A DNA stretch of 64,000 nt from an uncultured Bacteroidales bacterium (GCA_937894795.1 CALCQV010000167.1:1-64000), one strand, 5' to 3'; positions 34,369 through 44,096 are shown, numbered from the stretch's first letter. The notes: generated by a model from the letters alone, not told the origin. A program made the numbers and translations.

Positions 34369-35247
34369 TTATTGGAAGATTTCCTTTTTATATGCCTTCA
34401 TGGTATTCGTTAAAAGCCCAATGATTGTCATGGGTCCTACTCCTCCCGGTACAGGCGTGATATAGCTGCATTTTGATGCCACCCTGTCAAAGTCAACGTC
34501 ACCGGTTATATGGTATCCCTTTTCTGATTCATCGGGAATTCTATGGATACCTACATCAATGATGACAGCGCCTTGCTTAACCATATTTTCCTTAACGAAA
34601 TTGGGTTGACCGATAGCGGCAATCAGTATATCAGCCTGCTTGGCAATTTCCTCAATATTCTCAGTTTTGCTGTGGCATAAGGTGACTGTACAATTACCGG
34701 GATATGATTTACGCGACATCAACAAACTCATGGGAGTTCCTACTATATTGCTTCTACCCAGTACTACGCAATGTTTACCTGTTGTTTCAATATTCATGTA
34801 CTCCAACATCAACATGATGCCGGCAGGTGTTGCAGGCAGATAGGATGGCAAACCAAGTACCAACCGTCCGATATTCACGGGATGAAAGCCATCAACATCC
34901 TTAGCTGGATTTATTCTCTCTAAAACTGCGTCGGCATTAATATGCTTTGGCAGAGGCAATTGAACAATGAAACCATGTACTTCTGAATCATTATTCAAAA
35001 AGTCAATAACTTCCAGCAACTGTTGCTCGGATACATCTTTTGGCAGACGGTAAACGCTCGATGTAAAACCAATTTTCCGGCAAGCTTTCTCCTTACTGGC
35101 AATGTATGTCAAACTGGCCGCTTCATCTCCCACAAGTATGGCGGATAAATGAGGGGCTTCACCCCCAGCATCAATAATATCAGCTACTTCTTTTGCCAGA
35201 GAGATCTTGATCTCTTCTGAAATCTTTTTACCATCAATTAGTTTCAT
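34369..35247 (-). CDS. folD: Bifunctional methylenetetrahydrofolate dehydrogenase/cyclohydrolase
   Basis: A 292-residue enzyme that oxidises 5,10-methylene-THF to 5,10-methenyl-THF and hydrolyses it to 10-formyl-THF in the cytosol. Family marks are SYIASKEKACRKIGF (YxxxK catalytic region), HGFIVQLPLPKHIN, GFHPVNIGRL, the NADP site VVLGRSNIVGTPMSLLM and the terminal VTPVPGGVGPMTI block (here ITPVPGGVGPMTIIGLL). Length is normal. It is followed 12 bases later by the small secreted gene. Confidence 0.96.
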   Translation of the reverse strand: MKLIDGKKISEEIKISLAKEVADIIDAGGEAPHLSAILVGDEAASLTYIASKEKACRKIGFTSSVYRLPKDVSEQQLLEVIDFLNNDSEVHGFIVQLPLPKHINADAVLERINPAKDVDGFHPVNIGRLVLGLPSYLPATPAGIMLMLEYMNIETTGKHCVVLGRSNIVGTPMSLLMSRKSYPGNCTVTLCHSKTENIEEIAKQADILIAAIGQPNFVKENMVKQGAVIIDVGIHRIPDESEKGYHITGDVDFDRVASKCSYITPVPGGVGPMTIIGLLTNTMKAYKKEIFQ

Positions 35248-35331
35248 TCTTGGTCTATTAATGTTTGTTTATTATACTGCAATGTGCAGAAATAGATCGT
35301 GTTAGCCGGTATATTGAAGCAATGGTCAGGT

Positions 35332-36684
35332 TTAGCGTTTTCTGCCTGTCGACATGCGTTGCATATTACGCATAGCGTTCAGAGCGTTTTTACCGCCTCC
35401 GCCTGATACCATCTTCATCATCTTACGGGTATCATCAAACTGCTTTATCAATCTGTTCACTTCTGATATATCGGTGCCACTTCCCATGGCAATGCGTTTG
35501 CGGCGACTGCCATTTAAAACCGAAGGATTTTCACGCTCATAGGGGGTCATGGAGCCAATCATGGCTTCAATGCCCTTGAATGCATTATCATCAATGTCAA
35601 CATCCTTGAGAGCCTTTCCCATCCCCGGTATCATACCAATTAAATCCTTCATGTTACCCATCTTCTTGATCTGCTTGATCTGGGCAATAAAGTCATTGAA
35701 ATTAAACTGATCCTTTATAAGTTTCTGTTGCAGCTTGCGGGCCTGTTCTTCATCAAACTGTTCCTGAGCACGTTCCACCAATGAAACAATATCACCCATC
35801 CCCAGTATACGATCAGCCATACGAGCAGGATAGAAGATATCAATGGCATCCATCTTTTCACCGAGCCCTACGAATTTCACAGGTTTATCAACTACTGAGC
35901 GAATGGTAAGCGCCGCACCACCACGGGTATCACCATCCAATTTAGTAAGTACAACCCCATCATAGTCCAACCTGTCGTTAAATGCCTTTGCGGTATTCAC
36001 AGCATCCTGTCCGGTCATGGAATCAACCACAAATAAGGTCTCCTGTGGATTCACAGCCCTCTTTATTGCAGCAATCTCATTCATCATCTGTTCATCAACT
36101 GCCAAACGACCGGCAGTATCGATGATCACCGTATTGATATCATACTCCCTGGCGTGAGCAATAGCCTGTTTGGCAATGTTTACAGGGTCAGTACTTCCTT
36201 CAATGGTAAACACCTTTACATTGACCTGTTCACCTAAAACCTTTAACTGTTCAATAGCTGCCGGACGGTATACGTCGCCGGCCACCAACAATACTTTCCT
36301 GCTTCTTTTATTTTTAAGATAGTTGGCAAGCTTGGCCGAGAAGGTAGTTTTACCCGAACCTTGCAGTCCGGCAATCAGTATGACGGCGGGTGTACCTTTA
36401 AGATTAACATCCACATTTTCACCCCCCATCAGACTGGCCAGCTCATCATGCACTATCTTTACCATCAACTGTCCGGGTGATACGGCTGTAAGCACCTCTG
36501 CGCCAAATGCCTTCTCCTTAACGGTATCAGTAAATTGTTTTGCAACCTTATAGCTAACATCGGCATCAAGCAGTGCCTTTCTAACATCCTTCAGTGTTTC
36601 TGCAACATTGATATCAGTAATATATCCCTGGCCCTTCAGGGTTTTAAAAGCTCTGTCCAGTTTATCGCTTAAATTCTCAAACAT
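35332..36684 (-). CDS. ffh: Signal recognition particle protein
   Basis: A 450-residue SRP GTPase that delivers nascent membrane proteins to FtsY. It has the N-domain helices, G-domain motifs GLQGSGKTTFSAKLA, DTAGRLAVDE, TKLDGDTRGGAAL and the C-terminal methionine-rich M domain (MIGMIPGMGKAL, RRKRIAMGSGTDISEVNRLIKQF, then KMMKMVSGGGG) that binds the signal sequence and 4.5S RNA. Normal length. An exact TAnnTTTG box lies 34 bases upstream. It precedes folD by 84 bases on the same strand. Confidence 0.97.
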   Translation of the reverse strand: MFENLSDKLDRAFKTLKGQGYITDINVAETLKDVRKALLDADVSYKVAKQFTDTVKEKAFGAEVLTAVSPGQLMVKIVHDELASLMGGENVDVNLKGTPAVILIAGLQGSGKTTFSAKLANYLKNKRSRKVLLVAGDVYRPAAIEQLKVLGEQVNVKVFTIEGSTDPVNIAKQAIAHAREYDINTVIIDTAGRLAVDEQMMNEIAAIKRAVNPQETLFVVDSMTGQDAVNTAKAFNDRLDYDGVVLTKLDGDTRGGAALTIRSVVDKPVKFVGLGEKMDAIDIFYPARMADRILGMGDIVSLVERAQEQFDEEQARKLQQKLIKDQFNFNDFIAQIKQIKKMGNMKDLIGMIPGMGKALKDVDIDDNAFKGIEAMIGSMTPYERENPSVLNGSRRKRIAMGSGTDISEVNRLIKQFDDTRKMMKMVSGGGGKNALNAMRNMQRMSTGRKR

Positions 36685-36717
36685 AGTATCGTTACCTTAT
36701 TTCTGTAGATTTGAGTG

Positions 36718-36725
36718 CAAAATTA
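36718..36725 (-). promoter_or_regulatory. -7 box (TAATTTTG) for ffh
   Basis: Exact TAnnTTTG on the - strand, 34 bases before the ffh ATG. Confidence 0.5.
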
Positions 36726-36896
36726 ACAATTATCTGATAACTCACTTCATATATGCCGCTCAATTGCATACCGCAACCAATTTTCCTAAACATTGTTTAA
36801 TCTATAGAAGTACATTGATATTCAATCTGTTGAATCATCATATCTTAAAGATAACTGATTTTAGGATGTTAAGTTTTGAATAAATTCAATTACTTA

Positions 36897-36928
36897 TTGC
36901 TAATAATTCAGTGAGTTCTTTATATTTG
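36897..36928 (+). promoter_or_regulatory. Promoter (TTG-21 bp-TATATTTG) for the T9SS propeller gene
   Basis: TTG at 36897-36899 and TATATTTG at 36921-36928, 21 bases apart, match the Bacteroidota -33/-7 promoter. The ATG follows 37 bases later. Confidence 0.6.
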
Positions 36929-36964
36929 CTCAATCAAATAAACGTTTAACAAAAAATATCCATT

Positions 36965-39106
36965 ATGAAAAAGTTATTTACTCTTATTGCTTTGGTGACT
37001 ATTTCACTCTCTTCCATGGCTCAGTGGTTACCACAAGCTTCAGGCTTTACCACTGCATCAAGAGGTATTAAGTACATGCATGCTGTTGATGCAAATGTTG
37101 TATGGGCAACTGCCTACGACGGATCAGGAGGCGGAGCTGTAATTCAGGAATTCACCCGCACTACCAATGGTGGTGAGCTTTGGGTTCCCGGTGTTGTTAA
37201 TAATGCTGCAGGTTTAGAGTTTGCAATGATCTGTGGTGTTGACGCCAATACTGCCTATGCAGCTATGTACAAAACTTCAGGCAGCAATCCTCAGGGTATT
37301 TATAAAACTACCGATGGCGGTCTTACCTGGACACATCAGGCAACAGCTTTGTTCAACAACTCAGCTTCATTTACCAACGTAGTTCATTTCTTTGATGCAA
37401 ACAACGGTTTTGCTCAGGGCGATCCCATCAATGGTGAATTCGAACTTTACACTACCAATAATGGCGGAACCACCTGGATGCCTGTTCTCGGAGCAAACAT
37501 TCCAAATCCTCTCTCAGGTGAATGGGGAGTGGTAGGTTACTACTCAGCCGTTGGCAATACTATATGGTTCGGAACCAATAAAGGCCGCGTTTATCGCTCA
37601 ACCGACATGGGTCACAACTGGGAAGTTTTCACCTGTTCATTGGGTGCTACCTATCTTGATATTGAGTTCTCTTCTGAACTTCATGGTCTTGCACAGGATA
37701 AAGGACAAAACAGCACAGGTACTTTCGCTGAAACCTTTGACGGTGGTGAAACATGGACTACCATTACAGCTTCAGGTCCAACCCTGACTGCAGATTTTGC
37801 TTACGTTCCGGGAACTGAAATGACTTTTGTAGCTACCGGTTCAAATCCTGAGATAGCCAATCAGCTTGGTATTGCCTTCTCCTATGATGGTGGCCATAAC
37901 TGGGAATTCTTCCCTGATACCGAAACAGCTCAATTCCTTGCCGTTGATTTCGTGGATCCTGAAACCGGATGGGCCGGCGCATTCAACGAAAGCGCAACCG
38001 TTGGTGGTATGTATAAATTCAACGGTAGCCTCGTTGAGCCTGTTCCTCCTACCAACTTAACTGCTGATGTTGTTGACCAGACTGTTACCCTTAACTGGAC
38101 TGCCCCTGAAAACCTTGGAAGCTCTTTCCTCGGATACAACGTTTGGAGAAATTCAGTTGTTATTGCTCCTCTGGTAGCTGAAACAACTTATGTTGATGCT
38201 AACCTTCCTTCAGGTGCCTTTGTTTATATGGTAACCGCAGTTTATGAAAACGGCGAATCACAACCATCAAATTCTGTTGAAGTTGAAATTACCGGCGGCG
38301 GTACTGTAACCAATATCGTGCTTGATTTCGAAGCTCAGGCCGATTTTGATCTTACTTTTGGCGACTGGACAGCATTGGATGTTGATGGCAGCACAACATA
38401 CGGTTTTGACGGAATTACCTTCCCTCACGCCGGTGAGCCAATGGCTTTCATAGCTTTCAATCCTCTTGCAACAACGCCTCCTGTAACCGGTATGACCACC
38501 CATGGCGGCGACCGCTTGGGTGCTTGTTTCGCTTCTACAACTCCTCCAAATGATGACTGGTTGATCTCTCCACAGGTTACCCTTGGTGATAATCCTGTCC
38601 TCTCAATGTGGGTGAAATCATATACTGATCAATATGGCCTGGAGAAATACAATGTATTGGTTTCTACTACCGATCTGAATCCTACCAGCTTTGAATTGAT
38701 TGAAGGTCCAATTTCTGCTCCAGCCAACGACTGGGCATATGTAACCTACGCTCTTGATGCTTATGTTGGCCAACAGGTATATGTTGCTATCCAGTGCGTA
38801 TCAGATGACGCCTTCATTTTCCTCGTTGATGATATTACCATCAGTTTCATTACCGGTACCAACAATGTACCTGCAGTTGAAAACCTTATGGTTTATCCTA
38901 ACCCATCCACAGGCATATTGAATGTTAAGGCTGATTCCAAATTCAATAAAGTTCAACTGGTTAACCTTACCGGCCAGGTAGTTTATGAATCAAGTGTTAT
39001 GGCCAATGAAACTGTAATCAATACAACTTCAATGACCAAAGGCTTATACCTTCTTAATATTATCTCTGACAAGGGTATTGTAACCCGTAAAATCAGTGTT
39101 AGATAA
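36965..39106 (+). CDS. T9SS-exported Asp-box propeller / Fn3 / choice-of-anchor J protein
   Basis: A 713-residue secreted protein: signal peptide (LFTLIALVTISLSSMA), a sortilin/BNR-type beta-propeller (about 20-360) with Asp-boxes such as TTNGGTTW, STDMGHNW, DGGETW and DGGHNW, an Fn3 domain (PPTNLTADVVDQTVTLNWTAP, about 360-450), a choice-of-anchor J carbohydrate-binding-like domain (about 455-625, ending DDAFIFLVDDITIS), and a T9SS sorting tail (LMVYPNPSTGILNVKAD... KGLYLLNIISDKG). No catalytic residues are evident, so it is more likely a binding or adhesion protein than a glycosidase. Own promoter and terminator. Confidence 0.9.
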   Translation: MKKLFTLIALVTISLSSMAQWLPQASGFTTASRGIKYMHAVDANVVWATAYDGSGGGAVIQEFTRTTNGGELWVPGVVNNAAGLEFAMICGVDANTAYAAMYKTSGSNPQGIYKTTDGGLTWTHQATALFNNSASFTNVVHFFDANNGFAQGDPINGEFELYTTNNGGTTWMPVLGANIPNPLSGEWGVVGYYSAVGNTIWFGTNKGRVYRSTDMGHNWEVFTCSLGATYLDIEFSSELHGLAQDKGQNSTGTFAETFDGGETWTTITASGPTLTADFAYVPGTEMTFVATGSNPEIANQLGIAFSYDGGHNWEFFPDTETAQFLAVDFVDPETGWAGAFNESATVGGMYKFNGSLVEPVPPTNLTADVVDQTVTLNWTAPENLGSSFLGYNVWRNSVVIAPLVAETTYVDANLPSGAFVYMVTAVYENGESQPSNSVEVEITGGGTVTNIVLDFEAQADFDLTFGDWTALDVDGSTTYGFDGITFPHAGEPMAFIAFNPLATTPPVTGMTTHGGDRLGACFASTTPPNDDWLISPQVTLGDNPVLSMWVKSYTDQYGLEKYNVLVSTTDLNPTSFELIEGPISAPANDWAYVTYALDAYVGQQVYVAIQCVSDDAFIFLVDDITISFITGTNNVPAVENLMVYPNPSTGILNVKADSKFNKVQLVNLTGQVVYESSVMANETVINTTSMTKGLYLLNIISDKGIVTRKISVR

Positions 39107-39123
39107 TTACACTTTTAATTAAT

Positions 39124-39158
39124 AAAAAGAGGCTGTTGTTTGGCAACAGTCTCTTTTT
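39124..39158 (+). terminator. Terminator (AGAGGCTGT family)
   Basis: 15-bp stem (AAAAAGAGGCTGTTG at 39124-39138, pairing with 39144-39158 with one G-T pair), 5-base loop, T5 at the end. It closes the T9SS propeller gene. Confidence 0.9.
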
Positions 39159-39415
39159 ATTTAACACTATATCAATAAGTTGATTGCTATCCAATAACCG
39201 CTGAATTCATATCCCAACATATTGTTTCTACAGTTCAAAATATCCATTTATTTCCACACCCTGAGTAATTGAAATCCTGACTCGTATCTTCTCATTGGTG
39301 TAGTCAGTCTAATTCCTTATATTATCTTACCTTTCTGTATCCTGATTTGTACTATTTGACTTTTTGGCAGGAAAGTTGATTCTGATTCACTTATCTACAG
39401 CAAATATTTGCATCT

Positions 39416-39787
39416 ATGGACACTGACACAATCTATAAAGAGATAGGGAGAATGGCCTATGCCGTGGCAAAATCAAACGGTGTAATAAAGGAAACAGAGG
39501 TAGAAAACGTGTACAATTTCATTGATGAGGAGTTAAAGACTACAGGTACAGATTCAGTATTATGCGTAGGGAGTGAATTCACGCGCCTTCGGCGCATGAA
39601 CGCTTCGGCCAGGGAAGCATACGCCATGTTTGCCAATTTCATGGAAACACACGGTAATACCATTCATAACCGAATAAAGTTCGCATGTGTCCGCCTGGCA
39701 ATCAGAATTGCTGATTCAGATGAAAGCCTGGATGAAACCGAAGTGGCTTTGATCAACAAGCTTATTAAGAAGCTTGAAATAGCCTAA
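39416..39787 (+). CDS. TerB-like helical protein
   Basis: A 123-residue all-helical protein with the TerB/DnaJ-associated pattern: MAYAVAKSNGVIKETEVENVYNFI and, late, ADSDESLDETEVALINKLIKK, giving two EF-hand-like acidic helix-loop segments. TerB proteins bind metal and sit in membrane stress complexes, but a stand-alone copy has no fixed function. A box close to consensus (AATATTTG, 39403-39410) ends only 5 bases before the ATG, so the mRNA may be leaderless. The 260 bases before it show nothing else. Confidence 0.6.
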   Translation: MDTDTIYKEIGRMAYAVAKSNGVIKETEVENVYNFIDEELKTTGTDSVLCVGSEFTRLRRMNASAREAYAMFANFMETHGNTIHNRIKFACVRLAIRIADSDESLDETEVALINKLIKKLEIA

Positions 39788-39827
39788 GCCTGGCTATCAC
39801 TGATATTACTAACCTGAAATACCGAAT

Positions 39828-40424
39828 CTACAAACCTGTAAATTCATTGTTTATGGTAATATAATCAGGGTAAGTGATGGGGCTTGAACCAACATAAATG
39901 GTAGGTTTCGCCTTCAGCGTAACTCTTGTAGGGCGATTACCGGCACCGGCCAGATTAAGTCCGAAGTTAGCCAGTGATTCAACATTACGGGCTTCAATAA
40001 CCTTCAACAGGTCAAAGCTCAGGTTTAACGGCAATACGGCAGTACCCCCGTTTGCCGGAATGGTGATGCGCTGCTCGGTGACGCCTGTAAGCACTTCAAG
40101 ATCATCAATCAATAATATCCAATCCAGCTTGCTCATGCCGGCAGCGGTAGTATTGGGATTCTTGGCTTCCACATTAAGTGTAAAGCTAAGCGGCAGATTA
40201 CCTGTGGCATAAGCAGCCGTTACCTTTGTCACATCAACAAGACTCAGATCCTTATAGCTCTTTATATTCTGCACATTGACGCCTGCAAGCTTGGTATTGG
40301 TGAGCGTGCTGAGCCTGAACTGGCATTTTGATAGCATGGCCACCTGTGAAATCTGGTTTAATACATCACAGCTGTTTAAAACGAATGCTGATAGGATTGT
40401 GAAGATAAGAAGTGATCTTTTCAT
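39828..40424 (-). CDS. LEA type 2-like lipoprotein
   Basis: A 198-residue protein with a lipoprotein signal (LLIFTILSAFVLNSC; lipid on C19) and a beta-sandwich of the LEA type 2/WHy kind (PLSFTLNVEAKNPNTTAAGMSKLDWILLIDD). Such domains occur in desiccation and stress-related or unknown envelope proteins. It lies 11 bases after typA on the same strand, so it may be read with it. Function not assignable. Confidence 0.7.
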   Translation of the reverse strand: MKRSLLIFTILSAFVLNSCDVLNQISQVAMLSKCQFRLSTLTNTKLAGVNVQNIKSYKDLSLVDVTKVTAAYATGNLPLSFTLNVEAKNPNTTAAGMSKLDWILLIDDLEVLTGVTEQRITIPANGGTAVLPLNLSFDLLKVIEARNVESLANFGLNLAGAGNRPTRVTLKAKPTIYVGSSPITYPDYITINNEFTGL

Positions 40425-40435
40425 ATTGGAATTAT

Positions 40436-42238
40436 TTATTGTTTTTGCTGACGTTTACGTTCATGTTCATCAAGAATGATCTTACGCATTCTCAATGATC
40501 TGGGTGTAACCTCAAGGAATTCATCCTTGCCGATATACTCCATTGATTCATCCAATGAGAATTTAACCGCAGGCACAATAACTATCTTATCATCAGTACC
40601 TGAAGCTCTGACATTTGTGAGCTTTTTGGTTTTTGTAACATTGATAAGCAGGTCATCAGGCCTGATGTGTTCACCAATAGCCTGTCCGGCATAGATCTCT
40701 TCATTGGGATAAACAAAAAACGTACCACGGTCCTGCAGCTTGTCAATGGAATAGGCAATGGCCTGTCCGGTTTCCATGGCTATGAGTGAACCTTTATTCC
40801 TGCCGGCAATTTCACCTTTCCATGGTTCATAAGCCTTGAAGCGGTGAGCCATAATGGCTTCGCCTTCAGTAGCTGTTAAAACATTGTTTCTTAAACCTAT
40901 GATACCTCTTGATGGTATCGAGAATTCCAAATGTATTCTGTCGCCTTTGGTTTCAATGGTGGCTATTTCACCTTTACGTTGTGTAACCAGCTCAATTACC
41001 TTGCCTGAGAAAGCTTCAGGTACATGAACGGTGAGCATTTCAACCGGTTCATGGATTACACCCTCTATTTCTTTGGTAAGAACCTGTGGCTGACCCAACT
41101 GCAACTCATACCCCTCACGGCGCATGGTCTCAACAAGGATGGACAAGTGCAGAATACCACGGCCATAAACTATGAGAGTTTCGGGCGATTCCGTTTCAAC
41201 AATGCGCATGGCCAGGTTTTTCTCTACTTCCTTGAAAAGCCTTTCACGCAAATGGCGTGAAGTTACAAACTTACCTTCCCTGCCGAAGAAGGGTGAGTTG
41301 TTGATGGTAAACAGCATACTCATGGTAGGCTCATCAATATTGAGTGGCTTTAATGCCTCTGGAAACTCATAATCGGCAATGGTATCGCCAATATCGAAAT
41401 CATCAATACCCAATATGGCGCAGATTTCACCCGGGAAGACGTCAGTTTTTATCTTTTCTTTACCAAGACCCTCAAAAACATACAACTCCTTTATCTTTGT
41501 CTTGAATGATCGGCCGTCCTGTTTCAGCAATGAAACATTCATACCTCCGCGCAACACCCCACGTGATAAACGCCCCACAGCAATGCGACCAACATAAGAA
41601 GAATAGTCAAGTGATGTAATCTGCAACTGGGTATTTCCCTCTTCATGCTTGTACTCAGGTATATATTCAATGATGGTGTCAAGCAGGTGGGTAATATCCG
41701 TAGTTGGTTTGCGCCAATCGTCCGACATCCAACCCTGTTTGCTCGAACCATATACAGTGGGGAAGTTCAATTGGTCTTCAGTTGCGTCAAGGTTGAACAT
41801 CAGGTCAAAGACTGCTTCCTGAACACCTTCAGGATCACAATTAGGTTTATCAACCTTATTGATAACAACAATAGGCTTGAGATTAAGGGCCAATGCCTTC
41901 ATCAATACAAACCGAGTCTGGGGCATCGGACCTTCAAAGGCATCAACCAGTAGCAACACTCCATCAGCCATATTGAGCACCCTTTCAACCTCACCGCCAA
42001 AATCACTGTGTCCAGGTGTGTCAATAATATTAATCTTAACTCCCTTATACCTTACAGAAACGTTCTTTGATAAAATGGTAATACCACGCTCACGCTCCAA
42101 TTCATTACTGTCGAGAATCAGATCACCCATCTCCTGATTATCTCTGAAAAGTTTTACCTGGTATAAAATTCGGTCAACCAGAGTTGTTTTGCCATGGTCA
42201 ACATGGGCTATAATTGCTATGTTTCTGATGTTCTGCAT
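40436..42238 (-). CDS. typA: Ribosome-binding GTPase TypA/BipA
   Basis: A 600-residue translational GTPase. G1 is [13 protein letters not shown]3 [12 protein letters not shown] and G4 NKVD; domains 3 and 5 are of EF-G type and the C-terminal part has [19 protein letters not shown], a TypA hallmark. It binds ribosomes and helps 50S assembly and stress responses. Normal length. A -7 box lies 31 bases upstream. Confidence 0.97.
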   Translation of the reverse strand: MQNIRNIAIIAHVDHGKTTLVDRILYQVKLFRDNQEMGDLILDSNELERERGITILSKNVSVRYKGVKINIIDTPGHSDFGGEVERVLNMADGVLLLVDAFEGPMPQTRFVLMKALALNLKPIVVINKVDKPNCDPEGVQEAVFDLMFNLDATEDQLNFPTVYGSSKQGWMSDDWRKPTTDITHLLDTIIEYIPEYKHEEGNTQLQITSLDYSSYVGRIAVGRLSRGVLRGGMNVSLLKQDGRSFKTKIKELYVFEGLGKEKIKTDVFPGEICAILGIDDFDIGDTIADYEFPEALKPLNIDEPTMSMLFTINNSPFFGREGKFVTSRHLRERLFKEVEKNLAMRIVETESPETLIVYGRGILHLSILVETMRREGYELQLGQPQVLTKEIEGVIHEPVEMLTVHVPEAFSGKVIELVTQRKGEIATIETKGDRIHLEFSIPSRGIIGLRNNVLTATEGEAIMAHRFKAYEPWKGEIAGRNKGSLIAMETGQAIAYSIDKLQDRGTFFVYPNEEIYAGQAIGEHIRPDDLLINVTKTKKLTNVRASGTDDKIVIVPAVKFSLDESMEYIGKDEFLEVTPRSLRMRKIILDEHERKRQQKQ

Positions 42239-42269
42239 CCGCTTTTTGCTAAGTTTTTATTTGAGGGTG

Positions 42270-42277
42270 CAAAAGTA
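42270..42277 (-). promoter_or_regulatory. -7 box (TACTTTTG) for typA
   Basis: Exact TAnnTTTG on the - strand, 31 bases before the typA ATG. Confidence 0.5.
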
Positions 42278-42396
42278 GTCATTTTAACGGTACAACGAGA
42301 GGTGTTAATAATCAGCAATCTGTAATTGAGTTATCACAGGTTTCAAATAAAAGGAATAACAGAAGATTGTTAAACTATCAGTAATGATTTCTTAAG

Positions 42397-42461
42397 CTCA
42401 ACTCCAGTTCAACTCCAGTTCAACTCCAGTATAACTCCAGTAATTTCCATCAATTACTGGA
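42397..42461. repeat. 11-bp tandem repeat running into a hairpin
   Basis: Four units of (T)TCAACTCCAG at 42397-42407, 42408-42418, 42419-42429 and 42430-42440. The last unit runs into a perfect 10-bp hairpin: TCCAGTAATT (42436-42445) with complement (42452-42461), loop TCCATC. Just after, TACTGGACCTGAAC occurs twice (about 42456-42469 and 42477-42490) and is partly complementary to the repeat. The region lies between the divergent typA and Rrf2 genes. The rest of the 42239-42730 gap shows nothing else. Confidence 0.85.
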
Positions 42462-42730
42462 CCTGAACACCACTTGTACTGGACCTGAACTGAAGGTGAG
42501 CCAAATTTGATCAAAAGTTGAATCAACTGAATCCTTGAATCTGATATGGTAAAAGTGAAATAATAGTCGGGGAAGAAACGATCTGTTATATTTCATATCC
42601 ATAATACTAATATGCTATTTGTTGGCAGGTGTTTGTTAATATTATAATTGATAATCAACAACTTCCCGAACAGTGAGAAAAATAATGAAGGATTTTTAAA
42701 AAAATGCATTGCTGTTACGAATAAAGTTTA

Positions 42731-42738
42731 TACATTTG
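42731..42738 (+). promoter_or_regulatory. -7 box (TACATTTG) for the Rrf2 operon
   Basis: Exact TAnnTTTG match 24 bases before the GTG at 42763. It lies inside a longer in-frame extension of the Rrf2 reading frame, which is therefore rejected. Confidence 0.6.
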
Positions 42739-42762
42739 CGTATTCAAATACCGAAATACCAA

Positions 42763-43176
42763 GTGGCAAAAATAATCAACATATCAGAAGCGGCATCCAT
42801 AGCTGTACACAGTATGGCCATGATTGCAAACAGCAGCGAGATGCTGAATGTGAATCAGATTGCCGATCGTACTCACTCATCCAGAAACCATCTGGCTAAG
42901 GTGATGCAAATACTGGTGAAGAACAATTATCTGAGCTCCGTAAGGGGGCCTAATGGAGGATTCTCACTTAAGGTAAATCCTGAACAGATAAGTTTACTGG
43001 AAATCTATGAATTGATTGATGGCAGTATGCAGAGTCATTATTGTGGTATTGATGAAGATAAATGCCCGTTTGAAACCTGTGTGTTTGGTCCAATGCTTAA
43101 CAAATTTTCTGCTGAATTCCTTGAATACCTCAAGAATAAAAAACTATCGGAACTCATTAAAATTAAAAACCAGTAA
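42763..43176 (+). CDS. Rrf2-family Fe-S transcriptional regulator, GTG start
   Basis: A 137-residue regulator with winged-helix N-terminus (INISEAASIAVHSMAMIA, then VNQIADRTHSSRNHLAKVMQILVKNNYL, SVRGPNGGFSL) and the three-cysteine Fe-S motif (HYCGIDEDKCPFETCVFG). This is the layout of NsrR/IscR-type sensors of NO, redox state or Fe-S status. GTG at 42763 gives the normal family length and follows the promoter box; an ATG at 42709 would lie upstream of the promoter. The stop overlaps the next ATG by one base (TAATG), so the operon is translationally coupled. Confidence 0.85.
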   Translation: MAKIINISEAASIAVHSMAMIANSSEMLNVNQIADRTHSSRNHLAKVMQILVKNNYLSSVRGPNGGFSLKVNPEQISLLEIYELIDGSMQSHYCGIDEDKCPFETCVFGPMLNKFSAEFLEYLKNKKLSELIKIKNQ

Positions 43177-44096
43177 TGAAGAGAACTATTATTAAAATTG
43201 ACGAAGAACTTTGCAATGGATGTGGCTTGTGTGTACCCAATTGTCATGAAGGTGCCCTGCAGATCATTGATGGAAAGGCAAGACTTATCAGTGACCTGTT
43301 TTGTGATGGGTTAGGCGCATGCATCGGCCATTGTCCGGAAGGTGCCATTACCCTGGAAGAGAGGGAAGCTGAACCATACGATGAAATTAAAGTTATGGAG
43401 TTAATGGTACCTAAAGGCCGGAACACTATTTTGGCTCATTTGGAGCACCTGCGTGACCATAACGAAACCGAATTATTGCAACAGGCCATCAATTACATTA
43501 AAGAGAACAACATTGATATGAGTCCCAAAGATGGGAACCTTGACACCCCGGTAACACCATTGCCGGTTTTTGATTCCATAAAGGAGGCCCGGATGGCTGT
43601 AAAACCGGAATCATCAGGTTGTGGTGGCGGATGCCCCGGTTCCAGGGAGATGAGCTTTGACATTGACATGAACAAAGTGAACGGAAGTTCAACCACAGCT
43701 GTCACCGATGCCCCATCAGAGTTGCGTCAGTGGCCTGTACAGCTTCACTTGCTGAATCCCGAAGCCGGCTATATCAAAAATGCCGACGTAGTGCTTGCCG
43801 CTGATTGCGTTGCCTTTGCCATGGGTAATTTCCATAACAAGTTTCTCAAAGGCAAGACTCTCGCCATAGCCTGCCCAAAACTCGATTCGAACAAGGAATC
43901 GTATGTCGAAAAGCTGACCGCTATGATTGACCGCAGCAATATAAACACGCTGCATGCAGTGACCATGGAGGTACCATGCTGCTCAGGATTGGTGCAACTA
44001 GCAATGATTGCCCGTCAGCAGGCATCAAGAAACATCCCTATCAAGAAGACTGTTATTAGTATCCAGGGTGAAGTCTTATCAGAAAACTGGCTATAG
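43176..44096 (+). CDS. 4Fe-4S dicluster protein with extra Cys motifs
   Basis: A 306-residue protein. The N-terminal 2x[4Fe-4S] ferredoxin has CNGCGLCVPNC and CDGLGACIGHCPEGA. A linker follows, with GCGGGCPGS, and then a C-terminal domain with VVLAADCVAFAMGNF, IACPKLDS and VPCCSGLVQLA, whose cysteines could hold another metal site. Proteins of this kind are often found next to Rrf2 regulators and hybrid-cluster (Hcp) genes in anaerobes, and may pass electrons in redox or nitrosative-stress metabolism; this is inference. It starts one base inside the Rrf2 stop and precedes a cupin gene by 52 bases. Confidence 0.75.
   Translation: MKRTIIKIDEELCNGCGLCVPNCHEGALQIIDGKARLISDLFCDGLGACIGHCPEGAITLEEREAEPYDEIKVMELMVPKGRNTILAHLEHLRDHNETELLQQAINYIKENNIDMSPKDGNLDTPVTPLPVFDSIKEARMAVKPESSGCGGGCPGSREMSFDIDMNKVNGSSTTAVTDAPSELRQWPVQLHLLNPEAGYIKNADVVLAADCVAFAMGNFHNKFLKGKTLAIACPKLDSNKESYVEKLTAMIDRSNINTLHAVTMEVPCCSGLVQLAMIARQQASRNIPIKKTVISIQGEVLSENWL

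Noticed and set aside
42648..42899. 83-residue + strand frame before the Rrf2 gene
   Set aside because: It overlaps the promoter and the start of Rrf2 in another frame and has no gene-like composition.
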